A stretch of DNA of 64,000 nt, taken from NCBI RefSeq assembly GCF_037201975.1, contig NZ_CP147520.1, positions 5,394,001 to 5,458,000 on the forward strand. Direction: 5' to 3'. The stretch is from Streptomyces sp. TG1A-60 (GTDB taxonomy: Bacteria; Actinomycetota; Actinomycetes; Streptomycetales; Streptomycetaceae). The notes below the pieces were generated by a model, which had not been told where the DNA came from, searched no databases, and was given only the letters and a program-made list of their open reading frames with translations. Shown piece after piece: positions 42,942 to 52,556 of the stretch (position 1 is the first letter of the stretch; each line of letters begins with the position of its first letter). Both the position numbers and the translations under genes were made by a program.

Positions 42942-44203
42942 CAGCAACTGCTCGCTTTCTCGTCGTTGGTGAGGGGAGGTGAGGCCGCCTGATGGACCAC
43001 GCGTACCGGTGCGGGTGCCGACGGGGCCGCGCGCAGCCGCTCCCGCAGTCGACGGGACACGTGGCGGCACCACAGCGTCCACATCGCCCGGCCGGGAGCA
43101 GGGTCGTCCGGGGCGTGCCAGGCCAGTTCGCGCCCGCGTCGCGGCGCGGGCCGAAGCGCGGCGAGCGGTGCGTAGTTCTCCACCACGAACGTCCGCCCGA
43201 TCAGCGGTGCGGCTGCCGGCAGGGGACGGTGCGTCAGGTCGAGATGCAGGGCGCGTACGACGTCCAGTCCGGCGGAGTCGGAGAAGAGCCGGAACTGGGC
43301 GCCGGGGCGCGGGTTGAAGTCGAGGAGGTGATAGAGGCCCGTCGTGCCGCAGCGGCGGAAGTCGAGGTCGAGGATGCCGCGGTAGCCGAGCTCGCCGGTG
43401 AGCCGCTCGGCGAGCGCCTGCACCTGCGGGTTGGCCGTCCAGCAGCCGACGGTGGTCAGGCCCGCCCCGCGCGGCCACGCCCGCTGCTTGCGTCCCGGCC
43501 CTCCCGCGCGCACCACACCGGAACGGTCGGCGTATCCGTGGAAGAACCAGTCGCGGTTCGGACCCGGCGGCAGATACGCCTGCAGCAGCAGCGGGCTGCC
43601 GGCCTCCTCGGTGCGCAGATACAGCTCCCGGGCCTGCCGGGCGGAGTTCACCAGCACCGTGCTGTGCAGCGTGCTGTCGGCGGGCACCAGCCAGGGCCGA
43701 CTCCACTTCGCCACCAGCGGAAGTCCCAGCCGCCAGGCGGCGTCGGCGGCCTGCGCCGGGCTGTCCGGGACCAGGGTCACCGGGTGCGCGATGTCCAAGG
43801 ACGCGCACACGGAGGCCAGACCGGCCTTGTCGGCGACGCGTTCGGGCAGTGCGCGGGGCCCGGCGGGCAGCAGATAGGAGGGCGCGAGTTGCTCACGCAT
43901 ACGGTCCACGGCGACCGCGCTCGCGTCGTCCATCGGGACCAGGACGGCGGGGCGCGCGATCCGGGTGGCCACCCGGCGCAGCGCGGCGGCGATCTCGCGG
44001 GGCGATGACCCGGGTGGCGGCGGGGGATGCATTTCCCGCAGAAAACGCGATCTGGGTACGGGACTTCCCGTGGAATCGGCGACCACATGCACCTCCACTC
44101 CTGCTCTGCCGAGCGAACGAACAGCGCCCAGCGTTCCGTGGTGAAAGGGGTTCCGGTCGATCCGCAGCAGAACGGCGGGGACGCGGGTGTCGAGCAGTTG
44201 CAC
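42941..44203 (-). CDS. ATP-grasp domain ligase
   Basis: A 420-residue ATP-grasp enzyme, which forms amide or thioester bonds through an acyl-phosphate. Begins QLLDTRVPAVLLRIDRN, then a Rossmann-like domain. The ATP-grasp core has GLPLVAKWSRPWLVPADSTL and the metal-binding end LDLDFRRCG...HLLDFNPRPGAQFRLF. GTG 44203 is preferred because AAGGAG lies eight bases upstream; GTG 44212 sits against that site. It is coupled to the flavoprotein gene, so the two probably act in one pathway. The substrate is unknown. Confidence 0.88.
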   Translation of the reverse strand: MQLLDTRVPAVLLRIDRNPFHHGTLGAVRSLGRAGVEVHVVADSTGSPVPRSRFLREMHPPPPPGSSPREIAAALRRVATRIARPAVLVPMDDASAVAVDRMREQLAPSYLLPAGPRALPERVADKAGLASVCASLDIAHPVTLVPDSPAQAADAAWRLGLPLVAKWSRPWLVPADSTLHSTVLVNSARQARELYLRTEEAGSPLLLQAYLPPGPNRDWFFHGYADRSGVVRAGGPGRKQRAWPRGAGLTTVGCWTANPQVQALAERLTGELGYRGILDLDFRRCGTTGLYHLLDFNPRPGAQFRLFSDSAGLDVVRALHLDLTHRPLPAAAPLIGRTFVVENYAPLAALRPAPRRGRELAWHAPDDPAPGRAMWTLWCRHVSRRLRERLRAAPSAPAPVRVVHQAASPPLTNDEKASSC

Positions 44204-44404
44204 GGAATTCACTCCTTCCGCTCGGCTCACCCGTGCGGGCGAGCGAGGCACTCGAAAGCCGTAGCGAAACTGGCGTCATGTCATTTCATGTGACTGACTT
44301 CGTTTGACCGGGTGTCAGGAATATGGAAAGCAATGCAGAGGACCAACAGCGGCAGCACAATCGCCAGGACAGAAGACGGCAGGAGACCGGAGGAAGGAGC
44401 AGGC

Positions 44405-45718
44405 ATGGTTCTGCAGCAGTGTCGGGCCCGGACCGGGCGACTGGCGGTCGTCGCGGCGGCGGTCGCCGTTTCGGCCGCGCTGGCCTCCGGTACCGGCTTC
44501 GCGGCGGGGACGGGGTCCTTCGCCGGCCCTCCCGCTCCGATGGCGGCCACCCCGGCGCCCACGGTGCCCGCGGTGGGCGCATCGGCCGCGCCGCAGGCAT
44601 CCGCGGTCACCCCGGACGTCACGACTGCGCCCGGCATCGAGCCGTCGGAACAGGCCCCGCCGAGTCCCGCCGCCGCGCCGACGACCTCGGCCCCCGGCGG
44701 TGAGCGCCCCGCCTTCGGTGCCTTCCTCGACTCCGGAGTCCGGGGTGTGAACGGCATCAGGGAATTCGGCAGGTGGCTGGGTGGCGCCGAGCCGCGCGTC
44801 GGTCACACCTATCTGCCGGGGGACCGTTGGAGCAACATCGAGGGCACCCACCGCTTCCTCGCACCGTGGGCGCGCTGGCGCACGGCGAAGGACGACCGGA
44901 TCTTCGTCCTCAACGTGCCCATGCAGGAGCGCAACGAGGAGGGTGCCTCCGACGCCGAGGTCAGGTGGCTGCTGCGCCAGGGCGCGGCCGGACACTTCGA
45001 CCATCACTTCCGTGCACTCGCCGCGCGGCTGGTCGCGTTGAACGTGCCGGACACGGTACTGGTGCTCGGCTGGGAGATGAACGGCACGACCTACACCCAT
45101 CGCTGTGGACCCGACCCTAGGGCATGGAAGGCGTACTGGAACCGGATCGTCACCGCCATGCGTTCGGTCCCCGGCCAGGAGTTCCGGTTCGATTTCACGC
45201 CGAGCCGGGGCCGGGACGCCGTTCCCTGGACGCAGTGCTACCCGGGGGACGACACGGTCGACATCATCGGCATGGACACGTACGACCAGCCGCGAGGAAT
45301 TACCTTCGACGAGCAGGTGACAGAGCCGTACGGGCTTCAAGCACAAGTGGACTTCGCGAAATCTCATGACAAGCCCATTTCCTATCCCGAATGGGGGCTC
45401 TTCCGTAACGGTGACAACGCCGAATACATGCGGCGGATGCTCGCCTGGATCGATGAGCACCAGCCGCTGTACAACACGCTGACCGACTACTGCCCGCACG
45501 GTGTCTGGCAGTGCGCGGCCAATCCCGGCTCTTCCCGGGTCTACCGGTCCGCCCTCTTCGGCCGCACGGACGAACCGCCGACGTGGCCCACGCCGCCGGG
45601 GTCCCCCGCACCGTTGTCTCCGACGGGCTGCTCGCCGCTGCGCCCCGGCGACCGGGACGAGTACTGGCTCGGCGGGAGGCTGTGCCTGCGTTTCGACTGG
45701 TGGTTGCGGACCCGATAG
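44405..45718 (+). CDS. Secreted GH26-like beta-glycanase (mannanase type)
   Basis: A 437-residue exported protein. A signal peptide (residues 1 to about 35) and a Pro/Ala/Thr linker to about residue 100 precede a TIM-barrel glycosidase. The probable acid/base is Glu in VLGWEMNGTTYTHRC near residue 224 and the nucleophile Glu in SYPEWGLFRNGDN near 327, as in GH26. ATG 44405 follows AAGGAG. Convergent with the exopolysaccharide operon, which suggests it trims or releases that polymer; the substrate is inferred. Its last 178 bp overlap the 3' end of the acyltransferase frame. Confidence 0.88.
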   Translation: MVLQQCRARTGRLAVVAAAVAVSAALASGTGFAAGTGSFAGPPAPMAATPAPTVPAVGASAAPQASAVTPDVTTAPGIEPSEQAPPSPAAAPTTSAPGGERPAFGAFLDSGVRGVNGIREFGRWLGGAEPRVGHTYLPGDRWSNIEGTHRFLAPWARWRTAKDDRIFVLNVPMQERNEEGASDAEVRWLLRQGAAGHFDHHFRALAARLVALNVPDTVLVLGWEMNGTTYTHRCGPDPRAWKAYWNRIVTAMRSVPGQEFRFDFTPSRGRDAVPWTQCYPGDDTVDIIGMDTYDQPRGITFDEQVTEPYGLQAQVDFAKSHDKPISYPEWGLFRNGDNAEYMRRMLAWIDEHQPLYNTLTDYCPHGVWQCAANPGSSRVYRSALFGRTDEPPTWPTPPGSPAPLSPTGCSPLRPGDRDEYWLGGRLCLRFDWWLRTR

Positions 45719-46848
45719 CGGACACCGGCGGCGGGGCCCTCGCGGGTCCCGCCGCCACCGGTCCGCTCCCGGAAGCGACGCAGCAACTCCTTGCCCCGCC
45801 GCCGCGCGGCCACGTCGCCGACCACCGCCGACATCAGCGGCGCTGTGCGCCGCCGGGCCAGCAGCAGCCGCTGGTTGACGACGGGTTCGGGGCGCCAGTG
45901 GTGTTTGTAGGGCTCGTCGCCGCGCAGCAGGCTCAGTGTGCCCGGTCCGCCGTCACCCGCGCGCTGAGCGCATGCGTCGAGGAGTATCACCGCCACGTCC
46001 GCCTTGCGTTCCCGCAGGCGTGGATGGGCGCCGTACAGGTAGCCGCCCGCGAGCCGCCGCGACAGCAGCGTCAGGTCCACGGCCACCACGTCGTCGTCGA
46101 GCCGGAACTCGGTGACCACCGCGTCGCCGGAGCACACCATCGGTCCCACGGAGCGCACCAGGTGCTCGCAGAAGCGTGTCTGCAGGTGTTCCGACGTCAC
46201 GTTCCGGTCCTGCCACTGCAGCCGGTGCAGTTCGAGCAGCCGCTGAAGCGCCGCGCCCACCCGGTCCGCCGGTACGACGTGCCGCTCCACGCCGAGCGAC
46301 CTCAGCTTGCGCAGCTTGGCGCGGACCCGCTGGGCCTTGCCGGACGCCAGCCGGGACGCCAGTTCGTCCATGGGCACGGCGGGCAGCTCCAGGCACAGCG
46401 AGTCCGGAAGCCGGCGGCGCGGCCCGCTCCAGCGCTCGTAGACGCGCTCGACCGCTCCGCCCGGCCGCACCTCGCGGAAGTCGATGAGAGCGGTGCGGGC
46501 GGCGGCCGACAGCGCCTCGGCGAGAACGGCGGCCGCCCGGTCCGCCCGCTCGTCGTCGATGAGGACGTCCGCGTAGTCGGAGATCGCCCCGCCGAGCGGT
46601 ACGAGCCTGGGCACCGGGCCGCGCCGGAGCATCAGGGGCGCGGCGGCCACGAGTTCGGCACCCTCGCGCACGAGCACGAGCCGCAGCCGGCCGGGCCTGC
46701 CGTACGAGAGCCACCAGGAGTGCAGCCAGGCGTGGTTCTGGAACGGGGTCGCCGCGCCGCACCGCTCGTACAGCCGCCCCCAGCCCGGGGCCACCTCGGC
46801 GAAGGCGCGCCCGTCGGTGACGAGTTCCGTCGTGTACGGGGCGGTCAC
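45541..46848 (-). CDS. CelD/BcsL-family GNAT-like acyltransferase
   Basis: A 435-residue protein of the CelD/BcsL family, acetyltransferase-like enzymes of exopolysaccharide clusters. Family features: ATPFQNHAWLHSWWLSYGRP near the N-terminus, LVLVREGAELVAAAPL, SGKAQRVRAKLRKLRSLG and a late GGYLYGAHPRLRERKADVAV. GTG 46848 overlaps the Wzz-like stop (GTGA). The last ~60 residues (after RFRERTGG) are low-complexity and lie antisense to the GH26 gene. No frame offers an earlier stop, so either the tail is real or another indel is present. Last gene of the operon. Confidence 0.82.
   Translation of the reverse strand: MTAPYTTELVTDGRAFAEVAPGWGRLYERCGAATPFQNHAWLHSWWLSYGRPGRLRLVLVREGAELVAAAPLMLRRGPVPRLVPLGGAISDYADVLIDDERADRAAAVLAEALSAAARTALIDFREVRPGGAVERVYERWSGPRRRLPDSLCLELPAVPMDELASRLASGKAQRVRAKLRKLRSLGVERHVVPADRVGAALQRLLELHRLQWQDRNVTSEHLQTRFCEHLVRSVGPMVCSGDAVVTEFRLDDDVVAVDLTLLSRRLAGGYLYGAHPRLRERKADVAVILLDACAQRAGDGGPGTLSLLRGDEPYKHHWRPEPVVNQRLLLARRRTAPLMSAVVGDVAARRRGKELLRRFRERTGGGGTREGPAAGVRYRVRNHQSKRRHSLPPSQYSSRSPGRSGEQPVGDNGAGDPGGVGHVGGSSVRPKRADR
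45724..45763. terminator. Hairpin between the convergent GH26 and acyltransferase genes
   Basis: ACCGGCGGCGGGGCCC pairs imperfectly with GGGTCCCGCCGCCACCGGT around TCGC, 6 bp after the GH26 stop. It would terminate GH26 transcription; on the other strand it lies inside the acyltransferase reading frame. Confidence 0.6.
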
Positions 46849-47510
46849 AGCTGCCCATGCACGTCGGCGGCGGTGGCCGGGCCGGGGACCGAGGCAGGGC
46901 GGGCGGTGTCGTAGTCGTCTCTTTCCGTCCGCCTCGGCCGTACGAGCAGCGCCAGGCTGCCGAGCAGGCCGCCCGCGCTCGTGCCGACCAGACCGGTCAC
47001 CACCGGTGACGCGGACGACGGCTCGGTCGGCCGCACCGCCGGTGAGAACTGGACGAGTTCGACGTGGGTGCTGCTCTTGGTCTTGTTCGCGTGGCGGGTC
47101 AGCGCGCGGGTGACCGCGTTGGCCATGCCGGAGGCGAGGCGGGGGCGCGGGGAGGTGGCCGAGACGGCGATCATCGGCGCGTCCGGCGAGGTGGCCGTCC
47201 GCACGTTCCGCCGCAGCGTCCGCACCGACACGCCCGCCGACGACTGCGCGTCCCCGAGTACGGCGAGCTGCGTGGCGGCGCGACCGTACGCCTGCGCGAA
47301 ACCGAGCGCCGAGGTCGGGTCGGAGCTCATGGTGGGTACGGCGACGACATAGCTGGTCGCCGTGTAGGTCGGGGCCTTGAGCGTGCCGTAGGCACCGCCG
47401 AGCAGGCCGCCGACGAGCAGGCCGGTCGCGAGCAGCAACCAGGCCCGCAGGGTGCCGGAGCGGGCCGGGCGGCCGGGCTGTCGGCGGAATCGGCTGGGGT
47501 TGTCGGTCAT
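46845..47510 (-). CDS. Wzz/YveK-like chain-length regulator (no kinase domain)
   Basis: A 221-residue protein with two membrane segments bracketing an extracytoplasmic domain. TM1 is WLLLATGLLVGGLLGGAYG near 25-43. The TYTATSYVVAVPTMSSDP region and a small domain follow, with TM2 VVTGLVGTSAGGLLGSLALL near 168-188. The tail is basic. This is the layout of polysaccharide co-polymerases that set polymer length, lacking the fused tyrosine kinase. Overlaps the glycosyltransferase stop upstream (ATGA) and the acyltransferase start downstream (GTGA). Confidence 0.83.
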   Translation of the reverse strand: MTDNPSRFRRQPGRPARSGTLRAWLLLATGLLVGGLLGGAYGTLKAPTYTATSYVVAVPTMSSDPTSALGFAQAYGRAATQLAVLGDAQSSAGVSVRTLRRNVRTATSPDAPMIAVSATSPRPRLASGMANAVTRALTRHANKTKSSTHVELVQFSPAVRPTEPSSASPVVTGLVGTSAGGLLGSLALLVRPRRTERDDYDTARPASVPGPATAADVHGQL

Positions 47511-48658
47511 GACGAACTGGCTCCCTGGGGTGAGAGGGGCAATGGGCTGGACACCGCTGCCGTGTACACGTCCATGAGCCGGGCAGCGCTGCGGGAGATG
47601 CTGTAGTGGTGCGCGGCGTCCGCGGCCGTACGGGGCCGGGGGCCTGCCGCGCGCACTGCGGCGACGGCATCGGCGTACGCCTCGTGGCCGCCGCGCACGC
47701 GCAGGGCACCGGCGGCGGCCCGCGGAGGCAGGTTCTCGATCGCCGGGCAGGACGCGTAGAGCACGGGCAGGCCGGACGCCAGGGCCTCCACGACCGCCAG
47801 CCCGAAGGACTCCTCCGGGGACGGCGAGGCGAGCAGGTCCATGGCGAACGTGAGCGAGGGCACGTCGGGGCCGGGGAAGCCGTGGGGGACGTCGGGGCGC
47901 TCGCCGGTGAACAGGACGCGGTCGGCCACGCCCGCCTCGTGGGCGGTACGGCGCAGGAGGCTCTCCTCCGGGCCGCCACCGACCAGCAACAGCCAGTGGT
48001 CGCCCGGGAGTCGGGTCATCGCCCGGATCAGGACGTCGAAGCGCTTGCCCGCGGTGAGGCGACCGATCCCGCCGACGACGTAGGCGTCCTCCGGCAGGCC
48101 GAGGCGTCGGCGGGTGTGGTGGCGCCGGGACGCGTCGAAGTCGAAGCGGGCCAGGTCGATTCCGTTGGGAACGACCTCGACGCGAGAGGAGGGCACGCCC
48201 CAGCGTCTGAGGCGGTCGGCGACCGCGGGGGAGACGGCGACCGTGGCGTAGCCGAGGCGCTCGCTGGCCAGGTAGAGCGCGCGGACGCCCGGCGTCAGCC
48301 TCCGGCCTTCCATCTGGGAGTCGCCGAGGGAGTGCTCGGTGGCGACCACCGCCCTGACGCCGGCGAGTCGGGCGGCCAGCCGGCCGTAGACGCAGGCGCG
48401 ATAGAGGTGGGTGTGGACCAGGTCGTAGCCACCCGCGCGGATCAGGCGGACCAGGCGGGGGAGCGCGGACAGGTCGTGGTTGGCGCCCATGCCGAGGTGG
48501 TGCACGCGGACGCCGTCGGCGACCAGCCCGTCGGCGACGGCGCCCGGGTTGGTGAGGGCCACCACCTCGCAGTCGACGGTGAGGTGCCGCAGCAGCAGGC
48601 GGAGCTGTTGTTCGGCGCCGCCGACGCCGAGACCGGTGATGATGTGCAGCGCTCTCAT
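47507..48658 (-). CDS. GT4-family glycosyltransferase
   Basis: A 383-residue retaining glycosyltransferase. N-terminal HIITGLGVGGAEQQLRLLLR, VPNGIDLARFD, GGIGRLTAGKRFDVLIRAM and the C-terminal donor motif SPSPEESFGLAVVEALASG (E-x7-E type) are the GT4 marks. ATG 48658 lies one base after the deacetylase stop. It should add a sugar to the lipid-linked repeat unit on the cytosolic face of the membrane. Confidence 0.92.
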   Translation of the reverse strand: MRALHIITGLGVGGAEQQLRLLLRHLTVDCEVVALTNPGAVADGLVADGVRVHHLGMGANHDLSALPRLVRLIRAGGYDLVHTHLYRACVYGRLAARLAGVRAVVATEHSLGDSQMEGRRLTPGVRALYLASERLGYATVAVSPAVADRLRRWGVPSSRVEVVPNGIDLARFDFDASRRHHTRRRLGLPEDAYVVGGIGRLTAGKRFDVLIRAMTRLPGDHWLLLVGGGPEESLLRRTAHEAGVADRVLFTGERPDVPHGFPGPDVPSLTFAMDLLASPSPEESFGLAVVEALASGLPVLYASCPAIENLPPRAAAGALRVRGGHEAYADAVAAVRAAGPRPRTAADAAHHYSISRSAARLMDVYTAAVSSPLPLSPQGASSS

Positions 48659-48659
48659 G

Positions 48660-49424
48660 TCACACGCCCTCCACGGGACGCCGGCGCAGCCGGTGCAGCT
48701 TGTGTTTCAGGTGCAGCCGCCAGGCCGTGTCGTTCTGGCCGATGTGCAGACGGGGCAGGGCGTGCCGGCCGGTCAGGGTGCCGGGGTCGATGGCACAGGC
48801 GTAGGTGTACCCGGCTTCGCGTACGGCGGCGACGGCGCGCCGGTCGACCGTTCCGTACGGGTAGCAGAAGCCGTCGACCGGAGTACCGGTCAGCTCCGAC
48901 AGCAGCGCCCTGCTGTCGGCGACCTCCGCCTTCAGCGTGGCATCGTCGGCCCGGGTGAGATCGACGTGCGTCAGCCCGTGCGAACCGATCTCCACGCCCG
49001 CGGCAGCCGCCCGCCGGACGCCGTCCGCGGACAGCAGCGGCTTGCGCGGGCCGAGCGGATCCCAGGAGTTGGCGCCCCCGAGCCGGGCGGGCAGGACGAA
49101 AAGGGTGGCACCGCAGTTCCAGGAGCGCAGCGCCGGAAGAGCGTGGGAGAGGAAGTCGGCGTATCCGTCGTCGAAGGTGAGGCCGACCAGGCGCCGCCCG
49201 TCGCCCCGGGCGCGGGCGGCGAACAGTTCGCGCAGGGACACGCCGCGCAGCTGGTGCCGGCGCAGCCAGGCAAGCTGCCGTTCCAGCCGCTCGGGCGTGA
49301 CCGTGACGCGGTACGGGTCGTCGGAGCAGTCGCCCACGGAGTGGTACATCGCCACCCACGGGAGCGGACAGGGGCGTGTGGCGGGGCGTCTGCCCGTGCC
49401 GACGGATTCAACTGGAACGGCCAT
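48660..49424 (-). CDS. NodB-type polysaccharide deacetylase
   Basis: A 254-residue CE4 deacetylase. Motif 1 TFDDGYADF with the catalytic and metal aspartates, motif 2 SHGLTHVDL with the metal histidines, then GTPVDGFCYPYGTVDRRAV. There is no clear signal peptide, so it is cytosolic or exported in an unusual way. Start 49424 overlaps the flippase stop by 17 nt. Probably de-N-acetylates the polymer or its precursor. Confidence 0.9.
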   Translation of the reverse strand: MAVPVESVGTGRRPATRPCPLPWVAMYHSVGDCSDDPYRVTVTPERLERQLAWLRRHQLRGVSLRELFAARARGDGRRLVGLTFDDGYADFLSHALPALRSWNCGATLFVLPARLGGANSWDPLGPRKPLLSADGVRRAAAAGVEIGSHGLTHVDLTRADDATLKAEVADSRALLSELTGTPVDGFCYPYGTVDRRAVAAVREAGYTYACAIDPGTLTGRHALPRLHIGQNDTAWRLHLKHKLHRLRRRPVEGV

Positions 49425-51198
49425 GCCTCAGCCTCCGTGTGACGGCACCTACGGAATGAAGCGCGGACGTGCGGCCCTGGGTGCCCAGGGCCGGTCCGAG
49501 CAGGAGGAAAACGGCGGTCACGGTCACGCAGCCGACCGCGAAACCCGCCACCGGGGACCCCGGGGCGCTTGAGGCGAACGCCCCCGCCACCGTGGCGACC
49601 CCCGCCGCCCGCAGTGGCCTGCCCAGATCGGACAGCACGTGCCGGGTGCGGATGGGAACCCCGCGTGACCCGCTGTGCCGCGCGGCTCGACGGCGGGCCG
49701 CGGTCCAGGTCGAGAAGACGAACGAGCTCGGTCCTGCGGGTTCTTCCGCTCGCCGCGCGCTCTTGTGACGGGCGCGCCCGCTCCGTTCCTGCGCGAGGCC
49801 GGCGAGCAGCAGCGCGGCAGTGACGGTGATGCCGGCGGCGTTGGCGGCGGCGATCGCCAGCACGCCCCAGGAGCCCACGGTCCCCGCCCCGATCCAGGTG
49901 GTCGCGACGACACCCGCGGTCATGGCGCCGATCGGATACCAGGTGGGCCGCCCCGCCGAGAAGTACGTGCGGATCAGCACCCCCACCAGGGTCTGGCCGA
50001 GCAGCCCGAGGGCGTACACGCGCAGGACGCCCGCGGTCACCACGGTGTCCTGCGCCGTGAACGCGCCCCGCTGGAACAGGATGGCGATGATCTGCGGCGC
50101 GCAGGCGATCACCGTGGCCGCGCCGAAGAGCACCAGGCGGCAGGCCAGCGCCAAGTCCCGCTCCACGCGGTCGCGAGCCCGTTCGGTGTCGCCGTCGGCG
50201 AGGGCCTGCGCGACCACCGGAAAGGTGACGGTGCACAGCATCAGCGACAGCGTCATCGGGATCTGGGCCACCTTCTGCGCGTAGTTGAGGTGCGAGATGG
50301 CCCCGGCGGGAAGGGTGGAGGCGAGGAAGCGTTCGATCAGGACCTGGGACTGGCGGCACATGGCGAAGAGGAGAACGCTGCTGAGCAGGGCGAGGCTCAT
50401 CGGGCGTACCTCGGCCGCACCGCCGGAGACGGACGGGCGACTTCTCAACAGTCGTCGCAGGGACGGCAGCTGGACGGCGACCATCAGGAAGCCGCCCACT
50501 GCCACACCGGCCGCCGCCGATCGCACGCCCCAGCGCTCGCCGAGCAGGAACATCGCGGCGATGATGCCGGTGTTGTAGGCCACGTAGATCGTCGCGGGCG
50601 CCAGGAAGCGACGGTGCGCCCGCAGAGCCGCGCTGCAGTACCCGGCGAGCCCGAAGCTCAGCACACAGGTCGCCGTCAGCCGGGTGCAGTCGGCGGCGAG
50701 GTCGGGTTCGGGCAGGCCGGGTGCCAGAACCTCGACCACGTAGGGGGCTCCTACGATGATCAGCGCGGATACCGCGACGAAGCCGAGGGACAGGCGGGGC
50801 AGGGTGCTGGCGACGAGGGAGCGAACCGGGTCGCCGGAGGCACCCTGGGCGCGCCGGGCCAGGGCCAGGCTGAAAGCCGGGATCATCGCGATGGCCAGGC
50901 CGTCCTCGATGAGCAGCGTGGCGGCGAACTCCGGTACGGTCCACGCGACCAGAAAGGCGTCCGTCTCGACGCCCGCCCCGAAGAGCTGGGCCAGTGTCTG
51001 ATCCCGCACCAGGCCGAGCAGCGCCCCGGCGACCGACAGCGATGCCGTGATCAGGGTGGCCTTCGCGATGAAGTTCCGGGTGGCCCCAGGGGAGTCGGTG
51101 CCGTCCACGTCCTGCGTGGCTGCCCGCGCCGCGGGTACGGCCGCCACGCCGGTCATGCGACTGGGCCCACGCGGAGTCTGCGGCGGGGTCACGGGCAT
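49408..51198 (-). CDS. MurJ/MviN-like lipid-linked oligosaccharide flippase
   Basis: A 596-residue membrane protein of the MOP superfamily with about 14 hydrophobic segments. Family features include LLGLVRDQTLAQLFGAGVET, then DAFLVAWTVPEF, FLASTLPAGAISHLNYAQKV and FQRGAFTAQDT. The context (exopolysaccharide operon, no classical Wzx) suggests it flips the repeat-unit lipid rather than lipid II. ATG 51198 overlaps the polymerase stop by 10 nt. The C-terminal ~100 residues contain a basic linker and two more helices. Confidence 0.9.
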   Translation of the reverse strand: MPVTPPQTPRGPSRMTGVAAVPAARAATQDVDGTDSPGATRNFIAKATLITASLSVAGALLGLVRDQTLAQLFGAGVETDAFLVAWTVPEFAATLLIEDGLAIAMIPAFSLALARRAQGASGDPVRSLVASTLPRLSLGFVAVSALIIVGAPYVVEVLAPGLPEPDLAADCTRLTATCVLSFGLAGYCSAALRAHRRFLAPATIYVAYNTGIIAAMFLLGERWGVRSAAAGVAVGGFLMVAVQLPSLRRLLRSRPSVSGGAAEVRPMSLALLSSVLLFAMCRQSQVLIERFLASTLPAGAISHLNYAQKVAQIPMTLSLMLCTVTFPVVAQALADGDTERARDRVERDLALACRLVLFGAATVIACAPQIIAILFQRGAFTAQDTVVTAGVLRVYALGLLGQTLVGVLIRTYFSAGRPTWYPIGAMTAGVVATTWIGAGTVGSWGVLAIAAANAAGITVTAALLLAGLAQERSGRARHKSARRAEEPAGPSSFVFSTWTAARRRAARHSGSRGVPIRTRHVLSDLGRPLRAAGVATVAGAFASSAPGSPVAGFAVGCVTVTAVFLLLGPALGTQGRTSALHSVGAVTRRLRHGRSS

Positions 51199-52550
51199 CG
51201 CGCCACGCTCTCCCGCTTGTTTCCGATCACCGGAACCGGCCGGGCGGCCGGCTTGTCGCCGTTCCCGACCAGAGCCCACCACGCCACCAACCCGAGGGAC
51301 ACGGCGGTCAGAACGGTGGAGGGGCCGCCGATGTCGGCGTACACGAAGTCGGTGAGCTGCCAGACCAGCAATCCGCAGGCGACCAGCCCGCAGTCGAGGC
51401 CGTGCGGCCCCGACGCGCGTGCCCGCACCGTCGCCCGCAGGACGCACACCAGCAGCGCCAGCCAGCTCCCGGCGAACGCCATCAGCCCGAGCAGGCCCTG
51501 TTCGCTCAGCACCAGCAGATACATGCTGTGCGGTGACAGCAGCGGCTGCCTCCGGTACGCGGCCCCCGCGCCCTCGGTGTCGCTGCCCGACGACAGCGCC
51601 GGCGAGGCGTACGCATCCCGGTACTCGGGGAAGCCCTTCAAGCCGACGCCGGTCAGCGGGTGTTCGCGCCACATGTCGGTCGCGGCGGCCCACATCGTGA
51701 ACCGGTCGGCGACGGACTGGTCGGGGGCGTCGGTGACCTGTGTGATGCTGTCGATCCGCTCCTGAAGCATCGCCGTGCCGACACCGAGACCGCCCACCAG
51801 GACCACGCCCGTCGCGGCTACGACCGCAGCCACCGTGAGCGCGCGCCGCAGCCCGGCCAGGACCAACTGCACCGCGCAGGTCACAGCCGTCGCGATCCAC
51901 GCGCCCCGGCTGAAGGACATCGCCAGCGGCAGCAGCAGCGCCAGCGCGCACGCGAGGGCGACCGCCCGTTGCCGTACGGACGTCCGCCCGAGCGCGAGGC
52001 CGAACGCGCACACGAGGCCGATGCCGACCACCGTCGCCATCCCCATCACGTCCTGTGGCCCGAACGTGCCGACGGCCCGGATCTGCTCGCCCTGGAAGGA
52101 GGCGCCGGTCCGGGTGACGTACTGGTGCACTCCCACGGCCCCCTGCCAGCCCGCGAGTCCCACGAACGACCAGGCCAGCAGCCGGAAGTCGCCCGGGCCG
52201 CGGATCAGCAGCAGGACCGCCGCGGGGACCAGCACGAAGATCTGCAGATACCGGCCCATACCGGCGATCCCGGCCTCGGGCGAGTATGAACCCAGGGCAG
52301 CGACGGCCAGCCCGAGGACCGGCAGTCCCAGTACCAAGGCGGCCGTACGCGGCAAGGGGCGTCGCCGGTCCCGTACGAGGCGGATCGCGCAGAAGAGCAC
52401 CAGGAACCCGGAGACCGCGTCGGCGGGACCGGGGCCGCCCTCGCTGCTCGGGTCGAGCGGCAGCGCCAGCAGGGCGAGCACGGCCATCACGGGCAGGACC
52501 GGTGTCAGGGCGGTGCCCCTGCGCATGAGCGGCGTCTGTGCGAGGCTCAT
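51189..52550 (-). CDS. O-antigen ligase/Wzy-like polymerase
   Basis: A 453-residue membrane protein with about ten to twelve helices. The Wzy_C-type external loop contains DRFTMWAAATDMWREHPLTG, VGLKGFPEYRDAY and LLSPHSMYLLVLSEQGLLGL, the usual marks of O-antigen ligases and polymerases. It probably joins repeat units at the outer face. Start 52550, six bases after the phosphotransferase stop. Confidence 0.88.
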   Translation of the reverse strand: MSLAQTPLMRRGTALTPVLPVMAVLALLALPLDPSSEGGPGPADAVSGFLVLFCAIRLVRDRRRPLPRTAALVLGLPVLGLAVAALGSYSPEAGIAGMGRYLQIFVLVPAAVLLLIRGPGDFRLLAWSFVGLAGWQGAVGVHQYVTRTGASFQGEQIRAVGTFGPQDVMGMATVVGIGLVCAFGLALGRTSVRQRAVALACALALLLPLAMSFSRGAWIATAVTCAVQLVLAGLRRALTVAAVVAATGVVLVGGLGVGTAMLQERIDSITQVTDAPDQSVADRFTMWAAATDMWREHPLTGVGLKGFPEYRDAYASPALSSGSDTEGAGAAYRRQPLLSPHSMYLLVLSEQGLLGLMAFAGSWLALLVCVLRATVRARASGPHGLDCGLVACGLLVWQLTDFVYADIGGPSTVLTAVSLGLVAWWALVGNGDKPAARPVPVIGNKRESVARCP

Positions 52551-52556
52551 CGTCTC

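Noticed and set aside
44250..44340. Possible operator GTCATG...CATGTGAC between the ATP-grasp and GH26 genes
   Set aside because: The symmetry needs a two-base bulge and there is no second copy; too weak to call.
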